Positions 26,600 to 36,054 are shown, counted from the first letter of the stretch. The stretch: 64,000 nt of DNA from Oceanirhabdus seepicola (GCF_023684385.1 NZ_JAGSOJ010000001.1:186001-250000), one strand, 5' to 3'. Numbers and translations: made by a program. Notes: a model not told the origin generated them from the sequence alone.

Positions 26600-28369
26600 T
26601 TATCCTCTGCTAATAAACTCTTCAATGTCCTTTTCTATAAGTTTTAATGCATTTCTCCAAAACTCTATTGAGTGAACATCTATATCAATTGTTTTTGCAA
26701 TATCAACAATATTATTTTTACTTGTAGCGCTCAAGAATTTATTATACTGAGTTACGAATTCTTCCCCTTTATTTATATATTCCGCGTAAAGCCCCTTAGA
26801 AAATAGCACTCCAAATGAATATGGAAAATTCAAGAATTCATTCCCAGCCATATAATATCCAATTTTATTCATCCACATATATTGATGAATGGTTTCAGAA
26901 TCAATACTCTCACCATAAGCTTCTACCATACAATTAGTCATTAATTCATTTAACTCTTCAACAGACAATTGACCTAATTTTCTTCTTTCAAACAATTTAT
27001 TCTCGAAATTGTACCTACCATAAAAATCAACAATATAATATCCCACATCTGAAATGCTTTTTTCTAAAATAGATAGCCCTTCATTCCTTTGTAGAATATT
27101 AAGTAATGCGTTATTTACTATGGTTTCACAAAAAATTGAAGCTGTTTCTGCAATAGGATTAGGATATTCGGTGTTTAACATCTTTTCATCTCTAAGACAA
27201 TAACTATGATAAGCATGTCCAATTTCATGAGCGATCACCCCAATGTCCCCATAGTTTCCAGTAAAATTAGTAATAATCCGACTTTCTCTTATGGGAAAAA
27301 TATCAACACATAATCCATAATTACCTTTCCCTTTTCTAGGTTCCGCATCAATCCATCTTTCATCAAAAACCTTCTTCGCAAAATCTGCAAGTTCTTCACT
27401 AAAAGATTCAAAGCTTGATACAATTAAATCTTTGGCATCTGAATATGATATTTTTGTATTATTATTACTCACAGGTGCAAAAATATCATAGAACGGAAGG
27501 TTAACTTTATGCCCTAGAATTTCTGCCTTTTTATGATAATATTTATGGAATATAGGCAGACTTTCTTCTATAGCTGAAAACATAGCATTTAAAGTTTCAT
27601 AATCCATTCTTGAAACCATGAGAACTTTTTCCAAAGGTGATTTATATCCTCTCATATCATAAATAGTAAGTGCTTCTCCACTAATTCCATTTAAACATGC
27701 TGCACATGCTTGAGATATGCTTTTACACCCTTCCTTCTCAGCAAAATAAGCAGTTTTTCTTAAAGATTCACTTTTGTCATATGCCATGTTTCTAAGCTCT
27801 GCTAGTGACATTTCTTCTGATTCCCCTTCAATATCTATATCCATTGATACGGTAGAAGTGAGCTCCATATAAGCTCTTTGCCATGCTCGCGAACCTGTAC
27901 TTTGCATTTTTTCAATTATTACTTCTGCCTCTTCACTCAATAAATATTTTGACTGCAAAAGGAGTTCTTTAAGATAAAAACTATGCTCTATAAGATATGG
28001 TGAACTATCTATTAACTCATCTATGTTGTTTAAAGAATCAAACCATTTGTTGAACTTAACAAAAGCCTCCGCAACTGCTGAATCCTTCAACTCAATATTA
28101 TCTAAAACATCCATTGCTTCAATATTTGTGTTATCCGAATTTAAAATTAAATATGCATAGCAATATAAACATGAATATAAGCTTTTATATTCATTATAAA
28201 GCCTTAAAAACTCTTCAATTTTAGAAGCGGCTCTAGTAGTATCTTGTAATTTTTTTTCAGCCCATACATTTAAATTAGCTATTTGATGATCAAGAAGTTC
28301 CACATCACCTTTAAACTTTGGTGAGTTAAAAGAAGTATAAAGTGTATCTAAATTCCATCTTAATTCCAT
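26600..28369 (-). CDS. pepF: Oligoendopeptidase F family (M3 metallopeptidase)
   Basis: 589 residues, the length of M3B oligoendopeptidases. The zinc motif HEIGH is at 381-385 within IGVIAHEIGHAYHSY, followed about 28 residues later by the third ligand region (PNPIAETASIFCE). The N-terminal helical region (MELRWNLDTLYTSFNS) matches the family. It is a cytoplasmic enzyme that cuts short peptides; there is no signal sequence. AAGGAG precedes the ATG. The gene stands alone and is read toward a composite hairpin terminator. Confidence 0.93.
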   Translation of the reverse strand: MELRWNLDTLYTSFNSPKFKGDVELLDHQIANLNVWAEKKLQDTTRAASKIEEFLRLYNEYKSLYSCLYCYAYLILNSDNTNIEAMDVLDNIELKDSAVAEAFVKFNKWFDSLNNIDELIDSSPYLIEHSFYLKELLLQSKYLLSEEAEVIIEKMQSTGSRAWQRAYMELTSTVSMDIDIEGESEEMSLAELRNMAYDKSESLRKTAYFAEKEGCKSISQACAACLNGISGEALTIYDMRGYKSPLEKVLMVSRMDYETLNAMFSAIEESLPIFHKYYHKKAEILGHKVNLPFYDIFAPVSNNNTKISYSDAKDLIVSSFESFSEELADFAKKVFDERWIDAEPRKGKGNYGLCVDIFPIRESRIITNFTGNYGDIGVIAHEIGHAYHSYCLRDEKMLNTEYPNPIAETASIFCETIVNNALLNILQRNEGLSILEKSISDVGYYIVDFYGRYNFENKLFERRKLGQLSVEELNELMTNCMVEAYGESIDSETIHQYMWMNKIGYYMAGNEFLNFPYSFGVLFSKGLYAEYINKGEEFVTQYNKFLSATSKNNIVDIAKTIDIDVHSIEFWRNALKLIEKDIEEFISRG

Positions 28370-28714
28370 TAATAAACATCTCCTTATAAACTGTTATTTA
28401 ATTCACTATTTTTTTATTCTAATTTCAATGTATTATCGTTTCTACATGTTCTCACTCCTCAACTGATTATAATTGGGTGTTTATTTAATGGATGTTTATT
28501 TCGATTCGCTTTACTATATTTTAGCATAACAGACCTTATTTTAACAGATTCACTTAGAGACGAACACTAATATCTCTTAACATATTGTTGATTATAAAAA
28601 ATATTTAATCTTATCACTCTCTAATCTTTTGATAGAATCCATTATATACTTGTATAAATCACCTAAAATCACAAAGAATATTCTTATAACCTATTCTAAT
28701 AAAGGAGCATTTTT
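28370..28714. other. Intergenic region, pepF / 40-residue gene
   Basis: AT-rich spacer between divergent transcripts. It must contain both promoters, but I see no pair with good -35 and -10 spacing, no repeat and no open frame with a ribosome binding site. Confidence 0.4.
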
Positions 28715-28837
28715 ATGACTAAAAAGCAACCAAGAAAAGATGTTAAAAAATATGAGAGCAAAGCTCAAAATCCAAACTACAAAAAGAAAACAGAGAAAGA
28801 TGAGGGAAATTATACAGATCCTGTAAACCTTGGTTAA
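28715..28837 (+). CDS. Small basic hydrophilic protein, 40 residues
   Basis: A short gene with a perfect AAAGGAG 7 nt before the ATG and its own strong terminator at 28845-28886, both arguing that it is translated. The product starts MTKKQPRKDVKKYESKAQNP and ends YTDPVNLG. It is very rich in Lys with some acidic residues, has no hydrophobic stretch, and is probably disordered. Similar tiny lysine-rich proteins are common in clostridia, but I cannot name a family. Possible roles are a spore or nucleic-acid-associated protein; this is a guess. Confidence 0.65.
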   Translation: MTKKQPRKDVKKYESKAQNPNYKKKTEKDEGNYTDPVNLG

Positions 28838-28844
28838 ACACATT

Positions 28845-28886
28845 AAAAAAATACCAACAGAACAATTGATTCTGTTGGTATTTTTA
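28845..28886. terminator. Bidirectional terminator
   Basis: AAAAAATACCAACAGAA and TTCTGTTGGTATTTTT form a perfect stem of about 16 bp with a 7-nt loop, between the convergent small gene and the HEAT-repeat gene. Confidence 0.92.
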
Positions 28887-28898
28887 TTAACTAGCAGA

Positions 28899-29636
28899 TT
28901 AATTTATATTTTTTTCTAAAGGCTTATTTTGATTTCTCTGTATTTGTTTTAAACTTCTTTTTGCTTCCCATTGAAACTGGTTAACCTTCGAATTAGAATA
29001 TTGAATTAATATTTCTATTGATTTTTCATTTGGAAACGCCTGTAACGCTCGAAGCAATTTCCAAATCATTAAATCGTCATTTTTATACTTAATAAATAAT
29101 TCAATGATCACACTAAAACACTCATGATTATTGTTATAATAAGATATAAAACCTATAGCATCAATCGCTTCAGTTATTTGCCTATATTCTCCATTATACA
29201 AGCATTTTTTTAGCTCTTTAAGTGCTGGCACTCCTATTTTACATATAGTTCTAGCAATTATATCTCTAGGTAGTGGATAGTTATTTTTATTAAATGGTTT
29301 ATCTGGAAGTACTTTGTGTTGATTACTTCCAATTCTACCTAAATATCTTATTAATGATTCACTAGCTTTTTCACCAAATAAACTTATGGATTCTGTAATA
29401 GCAATTTTTGTGTATAGTTTTTTTTCTATTATTAGAGATTCAATTAGAGAAGTCATAGTTTCTTCATCTTTATAATTTCCCAACAATTTTGCAGCTATAG
29501 TCCTTTCTATTGAAACTTTAGACTTTAATAATTCTATTAACTCTTTTTTCGTATACTTCTTATAGATCAATAAATCCTTATCCTCTATGTATCCCCTATT
29601 TCTAAGTTGTGTTAGATTGCTTTTTATTATATTCAC
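28899..29636 (-). CDS. HEAT-repeat protein
   Basis: 245 residues of paired helices in HEAT/PBS-lyase style: ERTIAAKLLGNYKDEETMTSLIESL, AITESISLFGEKASESLIRYLG, RTICKIGVPALKELKKCL and ITEAIDAIGFIS. Such scaffolds bind other proteins; no enzyme motif is visible. The start is uncertain. The first codon is GTG within AGAAGGTG, leaving almost no gap after the ribosome binding site, and no ATG occurs near the N-terminus. It lies downstream of the nagB-M23 genes after a 175-nt spacer holding a structured element. Confidence 0.7.
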   Translation of the reverse strand: MNIIKSNLTQLRNRGYIEDKDLLIYKKYTKKELIELLKSKVSIERTIAAKLLGNYKDEETMTSLIESLIIEKKLYTKIAITESISLFGEKASESLIRYLGRIGSNQHKVLPDKPFNKNNYPLPRDIIARTICKIGVPALKELKKCLYNGEYRQITEAIDAIGFISYYNNNHECFSVIIELFIKYKNDDLMIWKLLRALQAFPNEKSIEILIQYSNSKVNQFQWEAKRSLKQIQRNQNKPLEKNIN

Positions 29637-29700
29637 CTTCTTATATTATAAAATCTCAACAACAAATTATTGTGACTAATATCATATTAAAACATTTCAT

Positions 29701-29778
29701 CTAGCGCTCCAAGTCTACAAAGTTCCCCAGAACTACATAGTTCTTATGTTAGACCGATGCATTTGGATAAAGCACTAG
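29701..29778 (-). ncRNA. Candidate structured RNA element
   Basis: On the minus strand four nested helices can form: CTAGTGCT with AGCGCTAG (one G-U), TCCAA with TTGGA, GTCTA with TAGAC, and GAACT with AGTTC. No T run follows, so it is not a normal terminator. It lies between the M23 and HEAT genes. I match it to no known family. Confidence 0.4.
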
Positions 29779-29811
29779 CGGAACTTCATACATTTTGTTT
29801 ATAAACTTTTC

Positions 29812-30711
29812 TTAATTACTAGTACTTTTCATAATCTCTCTAGATGTTGGCATAGTTGAATTATCATTCTCATCATAGAAATATAATGGTAACCCTTCTG
29901 CAAATATTGGATAAACAGTTTTAGTTGGGTCCTGCCTTTGATGATGTATATGTAAATGTGGCTCTGAAGTGGTACCAGAATTTCCAACCTTTCCAATGTA
30001 ATCACCAACTTCAATATTGTCGCCTACCTTTACATCTACAGAGTTCTTTTTAAGATGATTTAAAAGAAGAAAGGTTTGTGTTTCATTAATCTTGATATAC
30101 ACATAGTTACCTTCCATAGATATAAATTCCTCTGTGTTTGGTGTTATGTCGTCTTCCTTGTCGTAAGCTGCAACAACTACTCCCGATACAGGTGCATAAA
30201 TCTCTTTATCATAAACACCATAATCTTCAAGTTTGTCACTACCTACATTCTCTGGTTCTATAACCAAATCATAGGCCCACCTTTCAGATGCCCAGATTAC
30301 ATGTGGTGCATTAGTTTCTACTGTATCTCCACCCCATCCTACTAGAACCGGTTCATGAAAAGGTGAATGTATCGTAATTGCAGGTGATGTGTCTTCTAAA
30401 TTAATTGGATACGCCATGGGAATTATATTAACAAGCATTAAAATCGGAAATGATAAAGCTACTGATAATATAAGAGAAATGCTGCTTTGAAAGACATTTT
30501 TCTTTTTAATAATACTTCTTATCAATCCAATTAAACTAATAAGAAATAGAACTACCCCAATAGGCGCAAATACGAGTTTTATTAATACCCAGCTTATAGC
30601 ACCTATCATTCCATGCATTATACCTACACTACCCCAGAGAACAAATAAAACAAGCGTTAGTATAAAGTTGAAAACATTAACAAAATTAAATATCTCTTTT
30701 CTTTTTTCCAT
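29812..30711 (-). CDS. Membrane-anchored M23-type peptidase
   Basis: 299 residues. Three hydrophobic helices occupy residues 15-100. The extracytoplasmic half is an M23 (LytM) fold with the APVSGVVVAAYD strand, NHL, VGDYIGKVGNSGT and the HLHIHH motif near residue 258. The first zinc-ligand region, usually HxxxD, reads RWAYDL, so the histidine is missing while the aspartate is kept; activity is therefore uncertain. It starts 20 nt after nagB and shares its transcript, which suggests a link between amino-sugar use and the cell wall. AGGAG precedes the ATG. Confidence 0.8.
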   Translation of the reverse strand: MEKRKEIFNFVNVFNFILTLVLFVLWGSVGIMHGMIGAISWVLIKLVFAPIGVVLFLISLIGLIRSIIKKKNVFQSSISLILSVALSFPILMLVNIIPMAYPINLEDTSPAITIHSPFHEPVLVGWGGDTVETNAPHVIWASERWAYDLVIEPENVGSDKLEDYGVYDKEIYAPVSGVVVAAYDKEDDITPNTEEFISMEGNYVYIKINETQTFLLLNHLKKNSVDVKVGDNIEVGDYIGKVGNSGTTSEPHLHIHHQRQDPTKTVYPIFAEGLPLYFYDENDNSTMPTSREIMKSTSN

Positions 30712-30731
30712 TTTTGCTCCTCATCCTTTAA

Positions 30732-31466
30732 TTAATAATTTTTAATCATACTTCCTGCCGCTTCATCAACTATTATTGTTACATCTGGATGCAACTGCAG
30801 TACCGAAGCCGGTAATTCAGGTGTGATTTTCCCATAAACCATATCATAAACTGTTTTTGCTTTTTCCTCTCCGCTTGCTAATAATAAAATCTTTTTAGAA
30901 TGCATAATAGTCTTTATTCCCATACTGATAGCTTTAGTTGGAACATCCTCTATACTATCAAAAAATCTTGAATTTGCTTTTATTGTATCCTCATCCAGTT
31001 CTACTAAATGTGTAAAGGCTTCAAATTTAACATCAGGTTCATTAAATCCAATATGACCATTTCTACCTATTCCCAGTAGTTGTAAATCAATTCCACCAGC
31101 ATTTTTAATCTTCTCCTCATAAGATTTACACTCATGGTCTATATTTTCAGCTTTACCATCAGGAATATTTATATTTTGAGAATCAATATTCACATAACTA
31201 AATAAGTTATTCTCCATAAAATAAAAATAACTTTGATTATTATATTTATCTAATCCATGATACTCATCTAAATTAAAAGTCATTATATTTGAAAAATCAA
31301 TTATATCCTCTTTATTCATTCTAACTAATTCTTTATATGTTCCAATAGGTGTTGAACCTGTGGCTAACCCTAATACACTTCTAGGATTTAAAATCATTTG
31401 ACTTGCAATAATATTTGAAGCCTTTTTGCTTAATTCTTTATAATCTTTAACAATGATAATTTCCAT
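30732..31466 (-). CDS. nagB: Glucosamine-6-phosphate deaminase NagB
   Basis: 244 residues from the ATG at 31466, which has AAAGGAG 8 nt upstream; an earlier in-frame start lacks one. Signature segments are GLATGSTPIG, FNLDEYHGL and LGIGRNGHIGFNEP, typical of the NagB sugar isomerase-deaminase that converts glucosamine-6-phosphate to fructose-6-phosphate and ammonia. The length fits the short Firmicute type without the C-terminal allosteric extension. It is followed by the M23 gene in the same transcript, and no nagA is in the window. Confidence 0.95.
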   Translation of the reverse strand: MEIIIVKDYKELSKKASNIIASQMILNPRSVLGLATGSTPIGTYKELVRMNKEDIIDFSNIMTFNLDEYHGLDKYNNQSYFYFMENNLFSYVNIDSQNINIPDGKAENIDHECKSYEEKIKNAGGIDLQLLGIGRNGHIGFNEPDVKFEAFTHLVELDEDTIKANSRFFDSIEDVPTKAISMGIKTIMHSKKILLLASGEEKAKTVYDMVYGKITPELPASVLQLHPDVTIIVDEAAGSMIKNY

Positions 31467-31729
31467 AGCTACTCTCCTTTTATATCTTATCTTCAAACAT
31501 AGTCATTGTAGTTCAAAGAAATGAAGCAACGCCATTAATTATTGCTCTTTTTTTCAACTTTTCACTTCTTTATTTTGATTTATAATTGCAATTATGAAGT
31601 TGTCTATTTTTTATTATAGTACAATTATATCAAACTATTTTTTATTAAAGTAATATTTTTTATGTTATGTCTATATTTAGTTTATATTTAAGTATCCTAT
31701 TTCAATAAAGCAAAAAAATTGAACATAAA
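31467..31729. other. Intergenic region upstream of nagB
   Basis: AT-rich region that should carry the nagB promoter. No convincing -35/-10 pair, regulator palindrome or small gene was found by eye. Confidence 0.4.
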
Positions 31730-31779
31730 AATATAATACCATGCATGTTATCTTATACTATAATAACATGCATGGTATT
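31730..31779 (-). terminator. Terminator of the HD-GYP-like gene
   Basis: AATACCATGCATGTTAT and its exact reverse complement form a 17-bp stem with an 11-nt loop, followed on the minus strand by ATATTTTTATG. Confidence 0.8.
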
Positions 31780-31820
31780 TCACAAATATAACCATAAGAT
31801 ATTCAAAATAGTTAGCCTTT

Positions 31821-33062
31821 TCAGCAATCATTGGAATACTGAGTACCATTAAATAAGTCTATAATCCTTCCACTATCAGTTTTTATTATTGGAAGATGCG
31901 GTGCTTCAATATAATCTGTAAAACCGATAATCTCTCCTTTTAAACTATTGTTGATTATTATTTTTTCTCCTATTTTACAAAAATTACTTCTATGAATAAA
32001 TATATTTAAAATGTCAGGGTCATATTGTTTTCCTTTATTTTCCCATAATCTTTTTATTGCTTCATTTGGTGTCATTCCATCATTATATAAATATCCCCCG
32101 ACCATTACATCATAAGCTTGACATATACAAAGAATTCTTCCAAACAAACTTATATCTTTGTCTTTTTTTCCTTTTGGTCGTCCATGTCCATCATAGTATT
32201 CATGTCTATCTAAAACACCGTAAATAATTAAATCCTTTCTAAGTACTGGTACCTCTATAGAAACCTTCATAAAAACTGCCATTTGTTTAATTAATACTTC
32301 AACTTCACTTTCAGGATTTTTTAAGTATTTTTCAAATTCTTCTTTTGCAATATGAGTATAACCTATATCTGAAAATAAGGCAGCAAGTCCTAAATCAATA
32401 AGCTCATCATCCGTCAATTCAAGGGTTAAGCCTATCATCAACGCCATTGAAGCAGTGTTTATACTATGCAAAAATAATATATCTTTATATTCTTTTAATT
32501 CTTCTATTAATTCTTTTAAACTATTATCATTTAATATTGTATTTATCAATCTTAGTTTTATTACCTTTGCTTTTTCTTGCAATTTAGTAGATTCTAACTT
32601 TTTTTCAAATGAAGTAAAAAATGGATTATTGTAAAAAAGCTTTAAGCTATTATTTGCTATTGGAATAACTGTTTCATCTTTATTTTCCATATAATCATTT
32701 ATATTTTCTTCCTGAGGTAATGGCTCAATATATATTGGAAAGGTTAAATTTTTATTATATTGAGAGATTATCTCTTTTAAGTTATTCCTAAATTCTTTTT
32801 CACTAAACTCTTTATCATCAATAAAACTTTTAAACTGAGTTCCAGAAGGAGAAACTAAAACGGAAATATCATTTGCAGCATGTTTTTTAATCTTGCTAAT
32901 TAAATCAGAAGATAATACCTTGTATCTATCTATTAGCATCAAGCCATCCACTCTATAAACTGGATGTAAAATAATATCTCCTGGAAGAAGATCTTTGATC
33001 TGTTTTTTTATATAATTCTTAAATTCCATATTATTAATAGCAGTATCTCTATTTTTATCCAT
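31821..33062 (-). CDS. Degenerate HD-GYP domain protein
   Basis: 413 residues from the ATG at 33062, set by AGGAGGAG; an upstream ATG at 33083 lacks a site. The C-terminal 230 residues resemble an HD-GYP c-di-GMP phosphodiesterase. The early His (LHSINTA) is kept. The HD pair reads FSDIG at about 230-234, with Ser for His, and the GYP region reads RHEYYDGHGRPKG at about 286-298, partly conserved. Loss of the metal-binding His suggests a binding or scaffold role rather than catalysis. The N-terminal region looks like the HD-GYP-associated domain. Two GGDEF proteins are in the window. Confidence 0.75.
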   Translation of the reverse strand: MDKNRDTAINNMEFKNYIKKQIKDLLPGDIILHPVYRVDGLMLIDRYKVLSSDLISKIKKHAANDISVLVSPSGTQFKSFIDDKEFSEKEFRNNLKEIISQYNKNLTFPIYIEPLPQEENINDYMENKDETVIPIANNSLKLFYNNPFFTSFEKKLESTKLQEKAKVIKLRLINTILNDNSLKELIEELKEYKDILFLHSINTASMALMIGLTLELTDDELIDLGLAALFSDIGYTHIAKEEFEKYLKNPESEVEVLIKQMAVFMKVSIEVPVLRKDLIIYGVLDRHEYYDGHGRPKGKKDKDISLFGRILCICQAYDVMVGGYLYNDGMTPNEAIKRLWENKGKQYDPDILNIFIHRSNFCKIGEKIIINNSLKGEIIGFTDYIEAPHLPIIKTDSGRIIDLFNGTQYSNDC

Positions 33063-33165
33063 AAAATCTCCTCCTCTTTCCATGTAATCACTTGAAAATT
33101 CTTTATATTTTATTATTTCGACATTTTTATCAATGTTCCTTTAAAATTGATGTATAGTTTTAAAT

Positions 33166-33192
33166 CTAAAAAAGAGACTTTATAAGTCTCTC
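33166..33192 (-). terminator. Terminator of the GntR-YfcC-M20 operon
   Basis: AGAGACTT and AAGTCTCT form an 8-bp stem with a 3-nt loop and end in TTTTTT on the minus strand. Confidence 0.88.
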
Positions 33193-33223
33193 AGGATGTT
33201 CACAAAGTTACAATATATTGTTT

Positions 33224-34663
33224 TCACTCTCCAGAAATTAAGTTAATAAAGAAATCAATACAATTTTTATAATTTTCAAGGCTAATCCGCTCGTTTGTAG
33301 AATGAATGCTACCAAGTTCCTCATTGGTTATAGAGTACGGTGTGAATCTATATATATTTTCACATACATTTTCGTACTTACGTGCATCAGTTCCAGCCAT
33401 AACTATATAAGGTGCAACCAATGCATCTGGATAAAGTTTATATGCACATTCCTCAATTAAATGAAATCCATAGGTATTAATTGGTGATATTTCTGAAGGT
33501 GCTTCAAGTCTTAAAATATCAACTTCATGGGGAATGTCTTTAATTACATTTTCAATGTGCTCCATCAGTTTACCCGTACTATCATGTGGTGCAATTCGAA
33601 AATTAAAGGTTGCACTAGATGATTGTGGTAGAACATTTGGCTCCATACTTGCATTAGCCATAGTTGCTGCTGTGGTTGTTCTGAGCAAAGCATTGCCTGA
33701 ATTATTTTTAGATAAAGCGATTTTGAGTACTGGTCTAAACAACCACAAATTTGCAATCAATACTCGATTTAAAAAGCTCATTTCTGGTCCAATATAACTA
33801 AGAAATTGCTCAGTATATTTTGAAATTTGAAGTTTCATTTGATTTTTTTCAAGTTTTGAAATAATTTTAGCCAAGTTTCCAAGGGATGTATGTTTAGGAG
33901 GCATTGAAGAATGTCCCCCTGTCCCTGTTGTATTAATTCTGATATTCGCATAGCCTTTTTCACCAATTCCAACATAGCCTATAGGTCTTGGAATATTAGA
34001 TAAAGCCCCTTCAACAACACAACCACCTTCATCGATTACATATTCAAATTCAAGTTTTTCTTGTTCAAATAATTCAGCAATTTTTAAAGCACCTTCTGTT
34101 CCCCCCACTTCTTCATCGTGTCCAAAGGCAAAATAAGTTGTTCGTTTAGGACTTAACCCCTTAGAAATCATATATTCAGCCGCTTCAAATGCAGAAAAAA
34201 TCGTAATTTTTGTATCCAAAGTACCTCGGCCCCAAATGAAATCATCTACAATCGCACCACTAAATGGCTGTTCTTTCCAATCATTTTCCGTTCCCTCTTC
34301 AATTGGTACCACATCTTGATGCGCAGTAATTAATACAGGTTTAAGTGAATCATCACTTCCAATCCATTTGTAAACAAGACTGTGTTCATTCACCAATATT
34401 TTTTCCATTGTAGAATGTATTTGTGGGTAACTTTTCTCTAGATGATTTCTAAACTTTTCAAATTGAGACCAATCTACTTTATTATAATCACTAAAAGAAA
34501 TTGTTGGTATTTTTATACCCTCTGCAAATCGCTGGGTAGCTTTATCCATATTTATATCTGCTTCTATAAATTTAATACTACTTTTTCGACGCTTCGTTTT
34601 AAAACATGCCACTTTATATCCCAAGAACGCTACTAAGAAAATACCAATTAGAACTAACTTCAT
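33224..34663 (-). CDS. Membrane-anchored M20 family metallopeptidase (PM20D1/carboxypeptidase S-like)
   Basis: 479 residues with an N-terminal membrane anchor (LVLIGIFLVAFLGYKVA). The dinuclear zinc site is complete: AHQDV with H115 and D117, the bridging D150 in GRGTLD, the catalytic EE at 184-185 in GHDEEVGG, and a later H in IHSTNER. The central GTGGHSSMPPKHTS dimerisation domain matches the carboxypeptidase S / PM20D1 group, enzymes that cut or form N-acyl amino acid or dipeptide bonds. It is the last gene of a five-gene operon with transporters, so it may process what they import. Confidence 0.88.
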   Translation of the reverse strand: MKLVLIGIFLVAFLGYKVACFKTKRRKSSIKFIEADINMDKATQRFAEGIKIPTISFSDYNKVDWSQFEKFRNHLEKSYPQIHSTMEKILVNEHSLVYKWIGSDDSLKPVLITAHQDVVPIEEGTENDWKEQPFSGAIVDDFIWGRGTLDTKITIFSAFEAAEYMISKGLSPKRTTYFAFGHDEEVGGTEGALKIAELFEQEKLEFEYVIDEGGCVVEGALSNIPRPIGYVGIGEKGYANIRINTTGTGGHSSMPPKHTSLGNLAKIISKLEKNQMKLQISKYTEQFLSYIGPEMSFLNRVLIANLWLFRPVLKIALSKNNSGNALLRTTTAATMANASMEPNVLPQSSSATFNFRIAPHDSTGKLMEHIENVIKDIPHEVDILRLEAPSEISPINTYGFHLIEECAYKLYPDALVAPYIVMAGTDARKYENVCENIYRFTPYSITNEELGSIHSTNERISLENYKNCIDFFINLISGE

Positions 34664-34665
34664 CT

Positions 34666-35328
34666 CTAAGCCTCCTTAATCCACCCTTTTTTATACATTA
34701 TTCTCGCACTTATTACTGAAACAAGTCCCAGTACCGGAATTAATGCCCCTGTTGCTCCATTTGGAATTGGGGCAAACTTAAACAATAATACAGACACTGC
34801 AATTGGAATAACTGCTAATTTCCATTGTTTCATTAACCAATAACACCCCAATGCGCCAAATAAGGCTGGTAAAATATTTTCAAAAGCTGGCTTAAGTTCT
34901 GGTGAACTTAATAAGGGTGTTAATGGCGTTATTGCAAGCATACCTATCAAAACAACTAGAACCGTTACAATTGAAGAAATAGCAGCTGATATAGTTGCAA
35001 TGACTTCTCCTTCTTCCGTTTGTGGTTTAACCTTTGCTTTATCCATGCACATCAACACGCAAGGTATTTTTAAATTTGTAAGATTTCCTGTTACAAATAC
35101 CAAATACGATGCCCCACTTCCAAGCATAGGTGTGTACGTTATAACTTCAGCTGTTGATATAAACAAATAAATCATTGTAACAGTAAAAATACCCGATAAC
35201 AAATTTTTGAATGGTGGAAAAATATTAAAATACACACAGACCACTGATGGTACTAAAAATATAAAAAATAAAGCTATTAACCCACTGGTTCGTCCCATTG
35301 TATGAATATGATCATCATATGATTTCAT
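34666..35328 (-). CDS. Polytopic membrane protein, partner of the DUF5058 protein
   Basis: 220 residues with about six membrane helices and few charged loops; it begins MKSYDDHIHTMGRTSGLIAL and contains a GSGASYLVFVTGNLTNLKIP segment. I do not recognise a named family. It lies 2 nt from the peptidase gene and 12 nt from the DUF5058 gene, with GGGGGG upstream, so the two membrane proteins are probably made together and may form one transporter. Loss of either partner would be expected to have the same effect, but nothing in the sequence shows the substrate. Confidence 0.7.
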   Translation of the reverse strand: MKSYDDHIHTMGRTSGLIALFFIFLVPSVVCVYFNIFPPFKNLLSGIFTVTMIYLFISTAEVITYTPMLGSGASYLVFVTGNLTNLKIPCVLMCMDKAKVKPQTEEGEVIATISAAISSIVTVLVVLIGMLAITPLTPLLSSPELKPAFENILPALFGALGCYWLMKQWKLAVIPIAVSVLLFKFAPIPNGATGALIPVLGLVSVISARIMYKKGWIKEA

Positions 35329-35340
35329 TTATTTGCCCCC

Positions 35341-36054
35341 CTAAATTAATATATTCGTATAAACAATGGCCATAACCATTGCAAAAATCATACTGATAGA
35401 TAATGCAAAATTGCCTAACCAAGCTACTTTAAATTTTCGCTCAACAATAGTTATAAGAAACATGATACCACCGCCTGAAAGAAGGGTAAAAAAAGGTACT
35501 CCTCCTTTAACAATTGGCTCACTTAAAAATACAGAAATCATACCAAAGAATAAAGCAGAAATAAGTATGCCCGCCCAAGCTGAATTTTTAGTCATTGTAT
35601 TCTTTACTGATTTTTGAATTTTCTTAAGGGCTACTATGCAGATTAATAATCCCCAAATAATTCCAAAACTCATAACCCACATTGAGTTTGCAAAAACTTC
35701 TGCCGTATAACCTGCTGCTCCAAGACCTTCTACCCCCATACTTTTTGCTCCAATTCCTGCCGATATTAATTCATAAGGTGCTGAACCAATAATAGAAAGT
35801 CGTATCCATGGGAAAGGTACACCCAGCACAGGTGCCATTGCAATCAATGACACGATAATAGGTAGTGAAGGTACAATAGAAAAGATTGCGCTTTGCTTTA
35901 CGGTATTCATTAGCTGTTCTTTTGTAAGACCAATTTCAATACCACGTTTCCACGCTTTCACTAGAAAAATCGTACATTGAACCAAAACAAATAAGATGAC
36001 CATTGCTCCTAATCCATAAATTAACTTGCTGTTGGCGATATCTAAATAATCCAT
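35341..36054 (-). CDS. DUF5058-type membrane protein
   Basis: 237 residues with six or so membrane helices, starting MDYLDIANSKLIYGLG and containing SIVPSLPIIVSLIAMAPVLG and GLGAAGYTAEVFANSMWV. The pattern recalls the DUF5058 family, uncharacterised membrane proteins often beside peptidase genes. With the next gene it may form a two-subunit carrier. GAGGGGG precedes its ATG, and 53 nt separate it from the YfcC-type gene, with no terminator between. Confidence 0.7.
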   Translation of the reverse strand: MDYLDIANSKLIYGLGAMVILFVLVQCTIFLVKAWKRGIEIGLTKEQLMNTVKQSAIFSIVPSLPIIVSLIAMAPVLGVPFPWIRLSIIGSAPYELISAGIGAKSMGVEGLGAAGYTAEVFANSMWVMSFGIIWGLLICIVALKKIQKSVKNTMTKNSAWAGILISALFFGMISVFLSEPIVKGGVPFFTLLSGGGIMFLITIVERKFKVAWLGNFALSISMIFAMVMAIVYTNILI

